From Spirometra erinaceieuropaei (Eukaryota; Platyhelminthes; Cestoda; Diphyllobothriidea; Diphyllobothriidae), in the NCBI GenBank assembly GCA_902702965.1, contig CACRXP010000001.1, positions 2,202,084 to 2,266,083 on the forward strand: DNA of 64,000 nucleotides. Reading direction: 5' to 3'. A program made the position numbers and the translations under genes. The number at the start of each line of letters is the position of its first letter. Within the stretch, counting starts at the first letter, position 1. The notes under the pieces were generated by a model that saw only the letters and a program-made list of their open reading frames with translations, was not told the DNA's origin and searched no databases. This document shows, in pieces, positions 37,740 to 49,594 of the stretch.

Positions 37740-39838
37740 CAAATATCGACTATAATTTACCCTTAATTAAATTCTCCTCCATGCGAAAGCCGAATGTAGA
37801 AATCGGTTTCACTCTCCAGAGAAGGTCTATGAGTATGAAACATGACCATAACTAGTACAGCACTCTCTTAAAAGGTGCAGAAAATGTGCGTTCGTGAGCT
37901 TGTATTTTACAAGGATTAGAAACCTGCTGTTGCAATTGGGAGGAGTGCGTGCGGGACTACGGTAGTTTAGCGACAGCTTTACAAGGAGATGATAGGCCCA
38001 ACTTTTTGAACCGTCTTTCCGTGTTTAAATACAAACAAAAAACGAGCACGTACAAGAGAGCCAAACACACGTGCTCAATTTTTGTGTTGTTTGCCAGATT
38101 TTCAACCGCGATTGCCCCTCAGCTCTCCAAGTCAGCCTACAATGGAGCACATGTTGGGCATACGCGAGCAGAAGCTAACCATGCGGAGGCGAGACTTGTT
38201 GTCCGGAGGTTGTCATCAAAACCCCCAGGCATGTCAGTTACCGCGACGAGATAAAGGTATCTAAATTGATTCAGCATCAATTGTGACAGATAGCTTCGCG
38301 TAGAATAGGCTTTTACGCGAACTCCAAAAAATCAAGCTGCTCGTTGCCTTTACGCTTTCCGCACGTCACGATCTCACTAGCGGTTGGCACGCATCCGTTT
38401 TAAGTCCGTGACGTACGCTTTCTAAGTGCAGCTAGAGGGCAAATATTATCCAATAGCTGACTAATTTTCTTAAATTACTGAGATGAACTCCAGTATCAGT
38501 CCTACCTCTCATCTCCCACGACCACCGCTCCGGCTAAAGACTACCGCACCTCAGTTTTTCAAAGTTGGATTTTATAGATATCCTCTGTTTATGAACGTGT
38601 TTTGGATCTTCAGAAAGTATTAACTGCTAGTCTTACCTGTGACTGTTGATCACGCAGTGAATTAGTTTCTGTCAGAAACCGTTTAAGGAATTAGGACAGG
38701 CCAGTTAATATGTATGCATGCATTACTGAGTAGCATACATTTGCGCACCATAGTCGAACTTCCGTTTCCCAAAGACAAACAGTTCCTTTCATTTTTAAGT
38801 TAAGGGATTCTACAGTATTCGCAAGTGGCTCACTTTTATCAAATGTCTCATTTTTCACCCTTCAACTACAAGGCGTTTCTTGAACACACTAAAGTGATTC
38901 GCGCGCCTCACACATGAGCTTTTGCCAAGAATAATCATCTATAAAAACACCGCAAAATGTCCTACTGTTTGCTTCTTATGAGCATGCTATACACAGAGTT
39001 CGCTTTTATGCTGAAGAAGAGATTTAGCGAAATTCTCTACCCAAATTTATCCAGCAGCATTAAAAAAATTTAGAATTTACAGTTATTTAACAGAGCACCC
39101 AACACGCTTATGCTGGCGCGCTAACTCGGACAGCAAACGGTGTCATCAAACAACGTGTGTCCACACTAGAGCAAAGCTGCATTCAGTTGGCACAATAAAT
39201 TGTCTGGTGAGCTAAAGCATAGCATACGTATGTACTAACGAATAAGGAGGGGCAAACGAAAGCCCTAAGTAGAAAATTCTGGGCGTGGCCACAAAGTCCA
39301 ATTAGGTTGCAGTGAAAAATGGTTGATTAACCCTCTTGTACACAGAATGTGATTGCCTTCTTCCGCGTCTACGCTTTGCAGCTCTGGTAGTGATTTAATG
39401 CATGCACAAGGATTTATGAGTTTGGGAATGGATTTGTGGAAAATCATCCTTTGTCTGGGTGACGTAGCTTCAACAAGCGAGATATAAAAACATTTTTTCA
39501 ACTAAGGATGCTTGAAGGCAGGGCGTAAGATGGATTAATGTTTCACAACTGATGAGAGTTACCATTGCATAGCACGACCGTCGTCCCAGAAAGGTCAGTT
39601 CTCAGTCCTTCCAGAAGACTGGTCGGCTAGCACACGTTTGCTTTCAGTAAACTCTTGTCAGGGCAGTGAATTTATATGGAGACGGGATTAAGTAAAACAT
39701 GTCAATGATCAGAGAAGTCGATTAAAGTTCGTCGTAAATACAGGCGTGGTGTGGAAATATGAGGGAGAGGGGTTAATATCAGTCATGCCAGGGAAGGGGG
39801 AGGGGTGACAACGAAAGAGCGTGGAATGGCGCCTGTAG
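37740..39838. other. Intronic; nothing firmly recognised
   Basis: A 78-codon minus frame at 39265-39501 has reasonable codon use but no motif and only a TTG to begin from. Otherwise nothing was seen. Confidence 0.35.
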
Positions 39839-40083
39839 TTAGTCGACCTTTGACCACGTAAAACGCGGAGGCTGGACCAGATTCTTCTGCGCATACAAGA
39901 CCGACTTTCGTAACCTGATAGCGACCGCCCCCGTTGTTGCTAGTAGATTCTGGCCCAGTAGCTTAGGGTAGGTTGATGGGACCTCATAAATCACGCAAAA
40001 AGCTTCGCTGGGGTCCATACGATGCTCGGAATCAACGTGGGCAAGAATGGCGCCGTTTATGCTCTCAGTTTTGCGTTTTCCCA
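39839..40083 (-). CDS. Unrecognised open frame, possible minus-strand exon
   Basis: About 81 codons open on the minus strand without a starting ATG. A TAG immediately precedes the frame, and that same position could serve as an AG acceptor after a T-rich stretch (gcatag|ttggg). A weak donor (CAG|GTTACG) lies inside the frame and a TAA ends it. The protein is balanced in composition, with no hydrophobic leader and no domain I recognise. It could be an exon of a gene nested in the VWC intron, a piece of an old element, or chance. Confidence 0.22.
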
Positions 40084-40330
40084 ACTATGCCGAATTTCAA
40101 CAAAAATTCACCAATACCAGTGATCTTATTCAGGTGAGACCCTCCGGATGAAATTCCTTAATTAATTTATGCAACGGCAAGCAAAATTTCACAATTGGTA
40201 AGCTCCATTCAGCAGTCCTTGTGAATGCCTACGATTGCGTCTGAAAGTTTCTGCTTGATCAGTAGGCACAAGCCTTATGTGTCCTCTTGGAAGCAGGCGG
40301 CTCTGAAAGAATGATCAGTCATTTAACTTG

Positions 40331-40705
40331 TCATCGCGTTCGCAACAGTTCTCCTAGCTGAGCATCACTTGGCTTGGCATTGCCCCGCTGTGTACTGACC
40401 ATGGTCTCCCAGGCTGACTGCACCGTGGTTAGTCTAGGTAGCAGAGGGGGACACAATGACTCAGGGTGTGACTTACTTGGACTGTGCTGAATCTGCTTGG
40501 GTTCCGAAGTATAGCCCTGCAGGTGTGTAATACGCTCTAGACGGAAACTCGCGCCACATAATTGACTGCGCCGATCAATTAGCGGGGTTGGTGCATCCGG
40601 AAAGAGCGAGTAAAGCCGATACGGAGGCATGCCTACTTGTGTTAATTCAGCGCACTCATCATAAGAATAAACTGGGTGAACTTGAAACGATCGCCACACG
40701 CTAAG
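40331..40705 (-). CDS. Unrecognised open frame, possible minus-strand exon
   Basis: About 125 codons open on the minus strand after a TAG, ending in TGA. There is no ATG at the 5' end, so a spliced start would be needed. The product is polar, rich in Pro, Ser and Gln (for example KQIQHSPSKSHPESL), with codon use that looks coding. A second overlapping frame (40642-40851) is open in another phase just upstream. It lies about 250 bases from the other minus-strand frame at 39839-40083, so the two could be exons of one gene. No domain was recognised and no strong splice sites are visible. Confidence 0.25.
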   Translation of the reverse strand, partial: LSVWRSFQVHPVYSYDECAELTQVGMPPYRLYSLFPDAPTPLIDRRSQLCGASFRLERITHLQGYTSEPKQIQHSPSKSHPESLCPPLLPRLTTVQSAWETMVSTQRGNAKPSDAQLGELLRTR

Positions 40706-41382
40706 CTAAATCGCTCACTCGCTTGCATTTCCGAACGAAGAAAACTGAAATGATTCTTTTTGGCGTGCATTTCTGCGGCATCTGCTACGTATGTGATAAA
40801 CGAGCCTGTACGTGACAGGTTTTGCACGTCGGCCATTATGCGCAATCTCATCCCCGGTCAGTTTGAAAGGGGAAGTTAACTTGACTTTACGGAGGATAAC
40901 TGAAGTGAGACCGAGAAAACGCGTTTCCGGCTTGTAGTTTCCTCACTGCAAATCCGACGCACACGACAGTGCTGCTAAACACTAAAATTTGTGAATTCAA
41001 AGGTTATCAACAAACAAGCTATGCACGTTTTTCTACGGAATATGAACCAGTCTGTCAGGGATTCTTTCTACTTTTGGTCTTAAGGGCACCCATAGTCCTG
41101 TGAGGACTAAGATCCACATCGTTATTTCCGCGTCCACACGGAGATCGGGTCGGACGTCGCGTTTATAAACGACCGTTTGGTTTTGTTCCCCCTTTGATTG
41201 CAAGCTTCTGCGTAGGCAAAATGACGTGATACATACTATATCCAATTCCGCTGGCTGCAGGCAAACTCGCGCACAAATTCCCACTGCGCCTGTTGAGACA
41301 GTAGTGGTTCTTGTCGCTCGCGACTGACTCACTATGGTGTTTTGATTAACCTGTTTTTGTCTACCATCTTCATACCCTGCAG

Positions 41383-41589
41383 CCTGCGAGTTCGCTGCCA
41401 ACGGTTTCCGCTATCAGAACGGTCAGGTTTGGATGTCTCCGGACTCGCCTTGTATTCAGTGTCGATGCATCAACGGGGAGATCGACTGCTCAAGCAATGT
41501 GCTGCACTGTCGCTCAGTCTGTCTGCCCAATCAGGAAACTATTCACACGGGCCCCTGCTGTGAACAAAAGTGCATTGATAAAGAAAACT
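41383..41589 (+). CDS. von Willebrand factor C (VWC) domain exon
   Basis: A 207-base exon between a strong acceptor (ccctgcag|CC after a pyrimidine-rich tract) and a canonical donor (AACT|GTGAGT, GT at 41590). It enters and leaves in phase 1, as shuffled extracellular modules usually do. It encodes one almost complete VWC domain: C, then GFRYQNGQVW, PC-x2-C-x-C, NGEIDC, C-x3-C, GPCC and a final C, ten cysteines in all. The spacing and the GPCC end are diagnostic. VWC modules bind BMP/TGF-beta ligands or occur in matrix proteins; which applies here is unknown. The frame would stop at 41646 if the donor were not used. The nearest compatible upstream exon is 28189-28633; a downstream exon was not found. 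Confidence 0.82.
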
Positions 41590-42129
41590 GTGAGTTTAGT
41601 GAATTTGAATTTTATTTTTCTGAATTTCAAAACAAAGCCGCAATGTAAAGCGTCTCTTTATCGCTCCGATTGCAAAATATCTCAAGTTTCTGACATGCTT
41701 TCATGGTGCATTGTATTGAAGATTTCAATTCCTTATAAGGGACTGATTTTCCCTCATACTACTGGCTGCTTGCAGTACTTAATGTCCTCGCAAGTGTGAA
41801 GGCCGCAATTTCGCATAAACGCCGGGCCGTGTTTAGTTCGGTATTTTTTATGAAGACGACATGGACAGAAAATCGTTAAAATGTAAATTGCGTACAAAAT
41901 GACTGCTAGCCAAATTAATCAAGGACTTCTTATTTTAACTTACTTAATGTTTTAGTTTAAAAACAGTGTCTGATTTAGGCGGTAATTTATTTTTCAAAAG
42001 TTAGCATTAATTATGCCAGAACGTGTAAAATCTATCTATTTCATACGTCTTGAACCAAGCTTTTATACCCTCTGATGTTTAACTTCGTTACTTCTTACTC
42101 AGAAAAACAATTTCTATTGTCGCGAAACG
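41590..42129. other. Probable intron; nothing recognised
   Basis: It follows the GTGAGT donor and is A+T-rich with no recognised exon. Confidence 0.4.
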
Positions 42130-42290
42130 GCCACCGAGACGGCCATTTATGGCTTGCCTGCCGTCATAATCCAGTCACATTCAAACATGACGGCAGTCGG
42201 CAAGGCCTAAACCCAGTGGGTCGTCAAGCTCCGAGTGAAAATCCCTAGTGGTCCGTTGGACACGAGCTCAAACTTTGGGAGATTAGGCAT
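42130..42290 (-). repeat. Decayed SINE copy (minus)
   Basis: In minus sense it has an actgg stem I strand, a core changed to ATTATGA, stem II CGGC / GCCA, and TAAA in place of GAAA (hammerhead-like part about 42138-42175). Traces of the tRNA-like head remain. It should be inactive. Confidence 0.55.
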
Positions 42291-42639
42291 CACAGAGTCC
42301 CCTAACTTTTAAATAGGTATGTACTTCTGGATTTTTGCTTACTATTCGCCGGCCTAAGCTTCGAACTCGTAGTTCCAAGATAAAGCTGAAACGCCCATTT
42401 CTGATACATTTCTCATCGCTCCGTCACCACGACTTCAAAAAATCAACCAAAAAACGTTAAAAGACGGGTTCACATGCTACTTCCGGCGAGGAGGACACTA
42501 TTGTTTGACAAAATTTTATTCCTCTGACGTATGGGTAAATACTTGAAAGAGGTAACGAACGTGCTGAATACAGTTTTTTAGTGTGCTTTTTTCCAAAAGG
42601 TCGCATACGTCCGCAGCATGCGGCTAGCGACAAGGACCA

Positions 42640-42835
42640 AGGAAGCTGGAATAGTCGTCTCTGGCCCCTTAACTTTCGCTAGCCAGTCACACTCAACCTC
42701 ATTATTGCATAAATGGGGATTTGAACCTGGATTCTTTTGGTCATTGAATATTTCCAGGTCCAACGTTCTACCACTGAATCACGAGCCCGTCGCCCTGTTC
42801 TTCATGACCAGCAGTATCCACCATGGTAGGAGTGT
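42640..42835 (-). repeat. SINE copy with clear tRNA-like promoter (minus)
   Basis: In minus sense, box A is TGATTCAGTGG (complement of 42771-42781) and box B is GGTTCAAATCC (within the complement of 42717-42730), with the family's ggacctgg-type spacer between. The hammerhead-like part (about 42641-42686) keeps the stem I strands GACTGG and CCAGC, but the core is scrambled (CTAGCGA). It is the best preserved box B in the window. Confidence 0.75.
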
Positions 42836-42974
42836 GTTCGCGGAGTAGGCGTTGGGACGTGCTCATACCGCTGCATACTGTGGCCCTATCTAGAGCCGAC
42901 GCAGGAATGCACCACGCCCACCATGCATGACAAGCAGAAATGATGCATGATGAGAATGAAACGGTTGACTTGAG

Positions 42975-43195
42975 CGGCATGACCTGTAACCTGATCGGTG
43001 AACGCACTTCCACTATAGTGAATTATACCGATTACGATGAACAGGACAACGGGCTCGTGGCTCAGTGGTAGTGCGTGGGACTTGGAAAGACCCGATGACT
43101 AAAAGAATCTGGGCTAGAATCCCTGATCATGGGTTTTGATATGACTGGCTGGCGTTAGTTAACAGGTCTTAAGTGACTTTCTCAGTCTGCCTTCT
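42975..43195 (+). repeat. SINE junction and copy (plus)
   Basis: A SINE tail end (gatcggtgaacgcac ... gaacaggacaa) runs directly into a new head with a perfect box A, TGGCTCAGTGG (43058-43068). This is the same tail-to-head junction found at 50.7 kb, so these were once head-to-tail multimers. The downstream hammerhead-like part (about 43150-43191) keeps ACTGG and CTCAGT but has lost the core. Confidence 0.7.
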
Positions 43196-43264
43196 TGTTA
43201 TCGGCATTCCCTTGCTACATTATCTCTGGTCGTTCTTTGACTATCCACGGGGGTTCTAGGTTGG

Positions 43265-45539
43265 GGCCCAAATTGCAGCGTTCCGAGCACATATTTTAAC
43301 GGAATTGGTAAATTCACTATTTCAGCAAATTTCTTCAAGTAATATCGTAATTCGAACGCTCCGATAAACACATAGCATAGGTCCTCTCAAGTTTTTGCAG
43401 TCGAATGAGGACACAAAAACCGTATAGTACTCATTAACACTCTGAACCTCAACAAAACTCACCGTTCGCAAAAACCACACGTAAATTATGGAGAAGAAAA
43501 GTCTTTTTGATATGGAAATAACTGTTTGCTTGCGACTGCATCGGCTAATTCTATTTAAATTTGTTAATCGCTGAGTGGTCTGTCAACACATAACCATATA
43601 TAAGCATTTATTTGGTGACATCGCCATCAGTACAACTAAGCAAAGTCCTCTTTATTTTGCTTAACCACATATCTGCCATACAAAAATGAAAACTGCATCG
43701 ATTTCCGGAAACAAGCACCTAAAACACATATTCGGACATTGTGCACTTCACTACCTTCCGGACTTCACCTAAAGAGAGTTCTTGAAGAATTTCAGCTGAA
43801 ATTATTTTCAAAAAACATTTTTTCAAACGTTACTCGGCTAATGCCGCGTTATTTAGTTAGTTATTCACACAAACAAGCATCTCATACATCTGGAACTGAA
43901 GTCCAATTATTGGAAAAACAAATGCTCGTGTATCTAATCAACGAACGTGCATTTGAACTACTTGAAGTAGATTTTTTATCTCAGAAAATCTTAACCGGAA
44001 TTTTGAAAAATGAGATGCTCTGACGAGGATGTAATATTATTGCGCAGCGTAATACCAAGATGTTTCAGTCACAACGGGATGTTAACTTTCCAACAAACTT
44101 TTTTTCGGTCGTCCGCAAACAACGAAGTCTGTAAAATATAACAATCTACGTAGTGTAAATTTTTCTCGTTGATTTTGAAAGCACTTATTAATTGAGATAT
44201 TGCTACGGAAAACTTACGCAAAATATTTCCCTCATGTTCAGTTGTTAGAAAACTACGTTTACTTTAGATATTTTGTTTGAAAAAAGGTATTTCTCGATTT
44301 AAAAAAATTCTCATTATGAGATCTTCCAAGATCGCGAAGAGTCCATTCGTAAAGCATCGTATCTGTGTGTTTACTAAAGCAACTTATAAAGTATACAACA
44401 TGATCCACATCTATTGACTTCTGCTCAATTATATATAAAATGTGTGATCTTTCCTACACGGTGGATAAGCAGCTTTTGGCTAGGAAACCCTGAAATTAAA
44501 AGTAACGGCAGGTCGAGTTCACATTTTTTCCGAATCAAAAGTTCTTAAAACCGTATGATATTTTTCTCCAAATACAAGGCTTGAAGTAAACATATGTTGC
44601 ATATATTCTCAAAAATATTTTGTACACGTCTTCTATACAAATTTTCGAATTTAGAGGCACATTGAAAATCAACCGTGAAAGATTCGTGCTGCCTAAGTAC
44701 TTACTTTTTGTAGAATGCAGTACCTGCAGGCTGCTTAAAAGGCCAGCATCTTGACGTGACTGAAGACACTTGGATTGAGCTGCAAGATAATTAATATTTC
44801 AACCCATAGTGATTCTGTATTTTCAATTAACTGGGCGTCGTTTCTTATTAATTTGGTGTTATCGTAGATAAGTTCCAACTTGTTTCAGATTGATTAGTGG
44901 TTATTCGTTTATTTAGAAATATTTAGGGTGTAGGGTTGTCCAGCTTTGGATTCACGTGAAGGTCGTAATAGGTCGCTTCACTTGCTTGCAGGTGTTGACT
45001 ACTCCTACCGTCCATTAATTGCCACCCAACTCTCACATGTAGCTCCCCGATGCTAGGGTCTGTCTAGCGGTCACACTCCGGTAACCACATCGACCAGCGG
45101 ATGAAACTAGGTGAGGACATACGGTATTGTGTGTCACCACACTCTGTAACATCGTCTCCCTTCCCATTCCCCTCTCTACATGCATCTCTGTCTACCTTCC
45201 GCCAATCTCCCACACTTTGGAAAGTCCTACAGGGCAACACGCAATCCCGTAGGCGTCGCAGGCTATGTTGGGTCGCTCTCCAATAAACAAAGACGTAGCC
45301 ATTTTTAAAGTTCTGCAGCTGTCCCGGGTGTCTCAACAGTCCTGTTAAGGCACAGCACTGATTACCTCCTCGCGGAGGAAGAGGCTAAAAAGGCGCCCTG
45401 AACAAATGCTGGGATCATGTCTTCTGCATGCTGACCACAGCTCGTAGATGTGAATCTCGCAGTTGAAACAACAGAAAAGAAACGACGATCTCTCTATTCC
45501 TCCTCGCTCTCCCTCCGCCGCACTCCATAGGCTGTTAGA
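43265..45539. other. No gene recognised; faint R1-like repeat relics
   Basis: Segments near 44080-44170 and 44490-44900 resemble the R1 repeat of 54.5-58.0 kb (for example ttgattttgaaagc, and a gccagcatcttgacg segment in reverse) but are badly decayed. 45064-45540 is richer in G+C and may be the 5' untranslated part of the LINE that follows. Confidence 0.4.
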
Positions 45540-48500
45540 TTGAGTCCGCTCACTGTGGCAGTCTGGAATTTTTGTTTATTTTTAGAAAACCCGAGGATCA
45601 GCCGACCCGAACGAGAGATGGCGTTAGTCGTCCGAGAACTGGCGCACTACAAGGTAGACATCGTTGCACTCAGCGAGACACCCTTAGCCGAACAGAGTTA
45701 GCTGGACGAGGTAGATACCGGGCATACACTTTTCTGAAACGTCTGCCCAAAGGCATAGCGACGAGACGAAAGCGTTGCCTTGGCCATTCAAAATAACATC
45801 GTGGGGCGACTGCCTTGTCTGTTGCGGGCATCAACGACCGACTGATAAGCCTGTGCCCGCCTCTTCGGGGATCCTAGTTGCCCACCACCATCAGCACCTA
45901 TGGCCACCAATTAACGGCTAGAACGATGCGAAAACCAGGTTCCACTAAGACCTGCGCACCCTCCTGGCGTCTTTGCCGAAGGCGGATAAGCTGGTTGTCC
46001 TTGGTGACTTCAATACCTGCGTTGGGAAAGAGTACGTTGCCTAGAGGGAAGTGCTGAGTCCTCAAGGAATCGACGGTTGCCACAACAAAGGTCTCCTTCT
46101 CCTGCAAACCTACTCAGAATGCCGCCTCCTGCTGACCAACACCTTCCGCCCTCGGACGGGAGAGAAGTCGACCTGGATGCATTTTCGATCGCGGCAATGG
46201 CACCTGCTGGACAATATCCTCGTCTGGAGGCGAGACCAGCAGACGGTACTGGTGAGAAAGGCGAGCACGGATGCCGATGGGTGGACCGACCACGGCCTCG
46301 CCATCTCCAAGATTAGAATCCGCCCACAGCCACGCAGGTGGCCTCAAGGTGTGCAACTGCCAGCTAAGCTAAATAATGTTCGGTCGAATTTGCCTGTCCA
46401 CCGCTTACGTTTCGGCAACTGGCTGACCTAGCGCCCGGGGAAGCTGCAAGCTCCAGATGAAAACGTCTCTCTGGAGACTCCATGTTACCAGCTCCGGGAC
46501 ACCCTCAATTCGACCGCCAAAGCTGTCCTCAGCCGCGCACCCCGTCAGCACCAGGATTGCTTCGACGAAAACGCCGCTGAGATTAGCCACCTGCTTGCCG
46601 AAAAGAACAGGCTGCACAAAGCCTACATGAACCGCTCGCCCGATGCAAACAAAACGGTATTTTAAAGATGTTACCGCCTTGCGCAGCAGTGCTTGCGGGA
46701 AATGAGGGAGCCCTGGGTGGCTTACAAGGCGGAGGAGAGCCAGGGGTATGTCGAACGCAAAAAAGCGAAGAACTTCGCTGAGACCAGGAAGATCTACGAC
46801 CCGCAACCAAAGGAACCGCGCCGCTTCTCAGCTCTGATGACTCAGCGCTTCTGAAGGAAAAGTCGGAGAAACTGCAGAGTTGGACCGAACGATTCAGAAG
46901 CCTCCTAAACCGTCTCTCCGCAATCTCCGACAGCGTCATCGACCGACTAGCTCAAGTGGACACCATAATCGACCTTGATCTCGCACCCTCTCATTACGAA
47001 ACCCTCTACGCCTTTCATCAACTCTCCAGCAGGAAAGCCTTGAGCTAAGATGGCATTCCGATTGAAATTTACAAGCCAGGCGACCACCGACTGATGGATC
47101 ATTTCACAGCGCTCTTCTGGGAGATGTGGCGACAAGAACAGACCCCCAAAACTTTAAGGACACAACCATCGTCCATGTTTATTGGCGGAAAGGTAACTGG
47201 CAACTCCGGGATAACCAGAAGGGCATCTCGCTACTCAATATCGCTGGGGAATTCTTCGCTCGCCTTCTCCTCAATCGTTTCAACGGCCACCTCGAGTGAT
47301 GACTACAGCCAGAAAGTCTGTGTGGCTTTCAACGACACCGCGGGACCACCGACATTGTTTTGTCGCTCGCAAGCTACAACAGAAGTGCTAGGAGATGTGA
47401 ACCTACCTCTACATTACCTTCGTTGACCTGACAAAAGCCCTAGATACGGTGAATCACGAAGTACTGGGGAAAATCATGCAGAAGTTCGGCTATCCTAAAC
47501 GCTTCACGCATGGTATGGCACCTTCACGACAGTATGGTGGCGCGCGTCACGGACAAGTGCCCAAACTCCGAGGTATTTGAAGTGACCATTGGAGTGAAGC
47601 AGGGCTGCGTATGGAAACGGTATAGAGAAGGACCCCACTTAACTGTCAGTAGACTGTGGATCGTGCCATACGTGAGTTGCGGTAAAGAAAGTTTTGTGGG
47701 TGGGGCAGCACGCTACACAATAAGCTGACAAAACGAAAAAACACGGAAATTGTCTGAATTTATGCCGTACCTTTTATCCAACGCTATTGTACGACGATGA
47801 AGATGAGAACAGTAATTAAACAATAAACAAAAAGTAAATTTCAAAAAATAACGGATTTTGAGTTGAGGTGTGAAATCGTGAGGAGTAAGTGTTGTTGGCA
47901 GTGTAAGTTGTGCAATAGCCTGCAAATGTATGCCAAGATAAAATCCCATATGACACGATCCACAGTCTACTGACTGCTGATTGGGGTCCTTCTCTATACC
48001 TTGGCTCTGCGTACTCGCTCCCACCGTCTTCAGTATCATGTTCTCAGCCGTGCTGATGGACGCCTACCGTGATGAGCGTCCTGGGATACGCATCGCCTAT
48101 AGAAATTACGGGCATCCATGTCAAGCTGGTACAACTGCAACTACGATGGAGCGGCCATCTGGTAAGAACAAACATCGCTTGCCTATCATAACAACTCCTT
48201 CACGGAGATGTTGCCACGGGTGTTCGTCCACCGGTATGACCGAAAGGACACTACAAGGACACTTGGGAGAATTCTCGTAAGTGGTTACATATCACACCAG
48301 AAGCCAGTGAGGGCCTCACATAGATCAGACTGGTCTGAAGAAGAGAAATGAAGACTGGTTCAGTCATCTACGAAACAAACCGGGTCGCAGCCTGCAAAGC
48401 CAAAACCAGGTTACTCACAAGTTTCAGGCGCCACCGATTCGCAAAATTGCCACTCAACTCCACCCAACGTGCAATCGCTATCAACGCACATTTCGCGCGC

Positions 48501-48565
48501 GGTCATCTTCGGACCTAAAGCACCAACTGCCCGAGGACCGCAACCGCCGCCTTCACGACTGCGCC
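45540..48565 (+). mobile_element. Non-LTR retrotransposon (LINE), broken
   Basis: A long degenerate copy readable only by changing frame. The endonuclease part starts near 45550 (LTVAVWN), continues with YKVDIVALSETPLAEQ (about 45640-45690) and KLVVLGDFN (about 45985-46015, the EEP nuclease core), and ends with TDHGLAISKIRI (about 46280-46320). The reverse-transcriptase part includes SSRKALS*DGIPIEIYK (about 47020-47070) and GVKQGC (about 47590). RT resumes at LAPTVFSIMFSAV (about 48009-48050) after an inserted element. Most of the later RT is missing: the frame jumps from DERPGIRIAYR to LQLRWS (about 48140), part of the C-terminal domain. Stops and frameshifts make it non-functional. It resembles an abundant tapeworm/fluke family; I do not assign the clade. 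Confidence 0.85.
47612..48005. mobile_element. Foldback/MITE-like element inside the LINE RT
   Basis: It interrupts the RT frame exactly between GVKQGCV and LAPTVFS. The ends are inverted repeats: GGTATAGAGAAGGACCCC on the left, its complement GGGGTCCTTCTCTATACC on the right, and the pairing continues through a cagtagactgtggatcgtg segment on both sides, about 50 bases. A CTGCGTA segment occurs on both flanks (about 47605-47611 and 48006-48012) and is probably the target duplication (7 bases, perhaps 8 with one mismatch). The interior is A+T-rich without a transposase frame. Confidence 0.8.
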
Positions 48566-49440
48566 TGCTCCAACCTCCACGTCGACAATGCCAGCGTCCA
48601 CTATCACTAATGCTGTTTTGAATCCCCGTGCCGCACTGCCGTCAACCACTATCACCTCCATTACCTCTGCCACAGTTACCGCGGCGACGACCATTTCTAC
48701 CACCACGTCACCGACCAAAACGCTCTTGATGTCGGAACAAGCACCAACACATCCACCTTCAACACTTCCATCTGCGGCGATGTGGATTCGATCCTGACCC
48801 TTCCTCGTGGCGACCCCACATTCGCCTCACACATCAGCCTGGTCGGCCACTTGCAAATCTACCGCACAGATAGTTGCAAACCAGTGCCTGGAACACCAAC
48901 AGGCATTCGCTGCTTTCACCATCACTGTCCCCGTTTTCCGTGCACATTCATTCACCGCACGGGCCAAACCGATTAAATGCATATTCTCAAAACTGGAATT
49001 CACCACACTATCGACACATCTAGCACACCTCGCACATCCACCACCCCCACCCGAATCAGTTTCCCATCGCCCTTCGCGTTCACCACTAACAACAGCAGTA
49101 CCACCACCGAAACCGACCCTGCAGCTCCCGACCTTTCTTGCCGACACTGTTCCTGCACATCAACATCAGGCATAGGCTTGATCGGTCACTTACGAATCCA
49201 TCGCATGGAGTATGACGAACCAATGCCTGCGACAACAGACACCAGGCGCGCTCGCCCTAAATGCCCTCAATACCCTCGCACATTAAGCCACTCCATAACA
49301 CGACCACATCACTACATATTCCCCCACCAATAAGTGCATCACACATGAACACCTCCAAAATCACACAACACCGGCCCTTCTCACGAGTGTGTTGCTCGGC
49401 TGCTTCCCCATGTGGTTCGTCTGCTGCATTCATAGTCCGA
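48440..49440 (+). pseudogene. C2H2 zinc-finger tail of the LINE family, degenerate
   Basis: It follows the LINE remnant. The first finger motif is damaged: PTC-x2-YQRTFRAR near 48460-48500 has its second Cys changed to Tyr. A Ser/Thr/Pro-rich linker follows. Near 48800-48960 are two degenerate fingers (DPTFASHISLVGHLQIYRT, with the Cys pair lost and the last His changed to Tyr, and a PRFPCTFIHRTG segment). Near 49130-49220 a finger with intact spacing remains (C-x2-C ... GLIGHLRIH). Stops interrupt it at 48795 and 48974. The repeated GHLRIH unit shows that the finger block expanded by internal duplication. It is dead coding sequence of the element, not a host transcription factor. Confidence 0.65.
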
Positions 49441-49594
49441 CCTGAGAATATAACGGTGTGACAAGTGTAGTAGCTTTAAAAGTTGCCAACTGACTCCCCA
49501 ACTCAGTCTTCGCAGTCAGCGAAGTTGTGTTTGAGTGTTGAGAGACTGGCCGGTGGACAGAGTAAACCCAAAATGCCGCCCTTTTAATGTGGCC

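Noticed and set aside
39265..39501. 78-codon minus frame near two other minus frames
   Set aside because: It would start only with TTG and has no splice sites or domain; not strong enough to list as an exon.
41033..41401. 122-codon minus frame overlapping the VWC exon acceptor
   Set aside because: It has no motif, and the plus-strand VWC exon explains the conserved part.
48515..48718. Val/Ala-rich minus-strand frame and Thr-rich plus frame
   Set aside because: Shadows of the low-complexity linker of the LINE finger tail.
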